Shown here piece after piece: positions 6,540 through 6,773 of a DNA stretch of 6,773 nucleotides. The DNA is from Xanthobacteraceae bacterium (GTDB lineage Bacteria > Pseudomonadota > Alphaproteobacteria > Rhizobiales > Xanthobacteraceae): contig JASHRR010000112.1 in the NCBI GenBank assembly GCA_030037185.1, positions 1 through 6,773 of the forward strand, given 5' to 3'. Positions within the stretch are counted from its first letter, which is position 1, and the number at the start of each line of letters is the position of its first letter. A program made the translations under genes and the position numbers. The notes under the pieces are model-generated. The model had not been told where the DNA came from and ran no database searches. It saw nothing but the letters and a program-made list of their open reading frames with translations.

Positions 6540-6692
6540 CGTTTAGAGTGCGCTCCGGTCGTGTCGCACCATTCTCCGGGGTCGTGGCCCGGGGTGTTGC
6601 GGCCATCCGCGCCCTTACTTGCTCCCCTGCCAACCCTCCGCGCGCGGGCAAGAGCAGGCGGGGAACAATGCGGATGTCAGCGAGGATGGGGT

Positions 6693-6723
6693 CGGCGCCG
6701 CGTGAGGCGGCGCCGGCGCCTCA
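6693..6723. repeat. Overlapping, mutually exclusive inverted repeats
   Basis: CGGCGCCG at 6693-6700 and 6708-6715 forms an 8-base stem with a 7-base loop. TGAGGCG (6703-6709) with CGCCTCA (6717-6723) forms a competing 7-base stem, also with a 7-base loop. Both cannot form at once. No T-run follows. Confidence 0.35.
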
Positions 6724-6773
6724 GCGCGGGCATGGCGGTGAAGCGGTAATTCGACCCCGTCCGGAAGTGCTCT

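Larger units (their letters stand above)
6154..6773. other. Non-coding region upstream of gcrA, no supported gene
   Basis: I find no reading frame with recognisable protein character. The + strand frames here are arginine/alanine-rich and lack ribosome binding sites. On the - strand, one frame is open from the window edge to a TAA at about 6616 and another ends in TGA at 6677-6679 after a short arginine-rich stretch. Either could be the tail of a leftward gene starting outside, but neither resembles a known family. The region contains the regulatory candidates listed separately and GC-rich inverted repeats at 6693-6723. Confidence 0.6.

Noticed and set aside
6154..6651. In-frame upstream extension of gcrA to 333 residues.
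   Set aside because: GcrA proteins start at MNWTDD; the extension is unlike any GcrA and covers the likely promoter region.
6513..6749. A 78-codon + strand open frame near the window end.
   Set aside because: It starts inside the perfect hairpin, has no ribosome site and is composed mainly of Arg, Ala, Gly and Pro.
6678..6773. A - strand frame reading GSNYRFTAM, faintly like a motif of DegT-type aminotransferases.
   Set aside because: The match is a few residues, and the frame then runs into an arginine stretch and stops; too little to support a gene.

Overview
The window carries a complete high-affinity phosphate uptake and signalling operon, pstS-pstC-pstA-pstB-phoU-phoB, on the + strand. 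It is followed by a convergent gcrA gene on the - strand and about 620 bases of gcrA upstream and intergenic DNA. High GC, GTG and TTG starts, the PhoU/PhoB arrangement and above all gcrA, a cell-cycle regulator known from Alphaproteobacteria, point to an alphaproteobacterium. A member of the Hyphomicrobiales near Bradyrhizobium/Xanthobacteraceae is my best guess, but that rests on protein character alone.

Layout: bases 1-45 hold only the end of whatever lies upstream and the pstS ribosome binding site. pstS (46-1107) encodes the secreted phosphate-binding protein. A 149-base, GC-rich, hairpin-forming gap separates it from pstC (1257-2249). pstA (2252-3139) and pstB (3136-3975) follow almost without gaps, so permeases and ATPase are probably translationally coupled. 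After 82 bases come phoU (4058-4786) and phoB (4812-5513). The 136-base convergent gap 5514-5649 holds several weak hairpins. gcrA occupies 5650-6153 on the - strand. Bases 6154-6773 hold no gene I can support. They do contain a GANTC site, sequences resembling DnaA and CtrA boxes, a near-consensus promoter on the + strand, a very strong perfect hairpin and GC-rich inverted repeats.

How the genes work together: PstS captures phosphate in the periplasm, PstC/PstA form the channel and PstB powers import. PhoU reports the state of the transporter to the sensor kinase PhoR, which is not in this window and in many relatives lies just upstream of pstS. PhoB is the response regulator that switches on the Pho regulon, normally including this operon. 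No Pho box is visible in the 45 bases before pstS, so the controlling promoter is probably further upstream. gcrA is a separate, convergent unit for cell-cycle transcription linked to DNA adenine methylation at GANTC.

No previously undescribed system is evident. The parts most worth a second look are non-coding: the gcrA upstream region, the promoter abutting a perfect hairpin near 6481-6539, the structured pstS-pstC gap, and a possible base-pairing switch over the phoU ribosome binding site.
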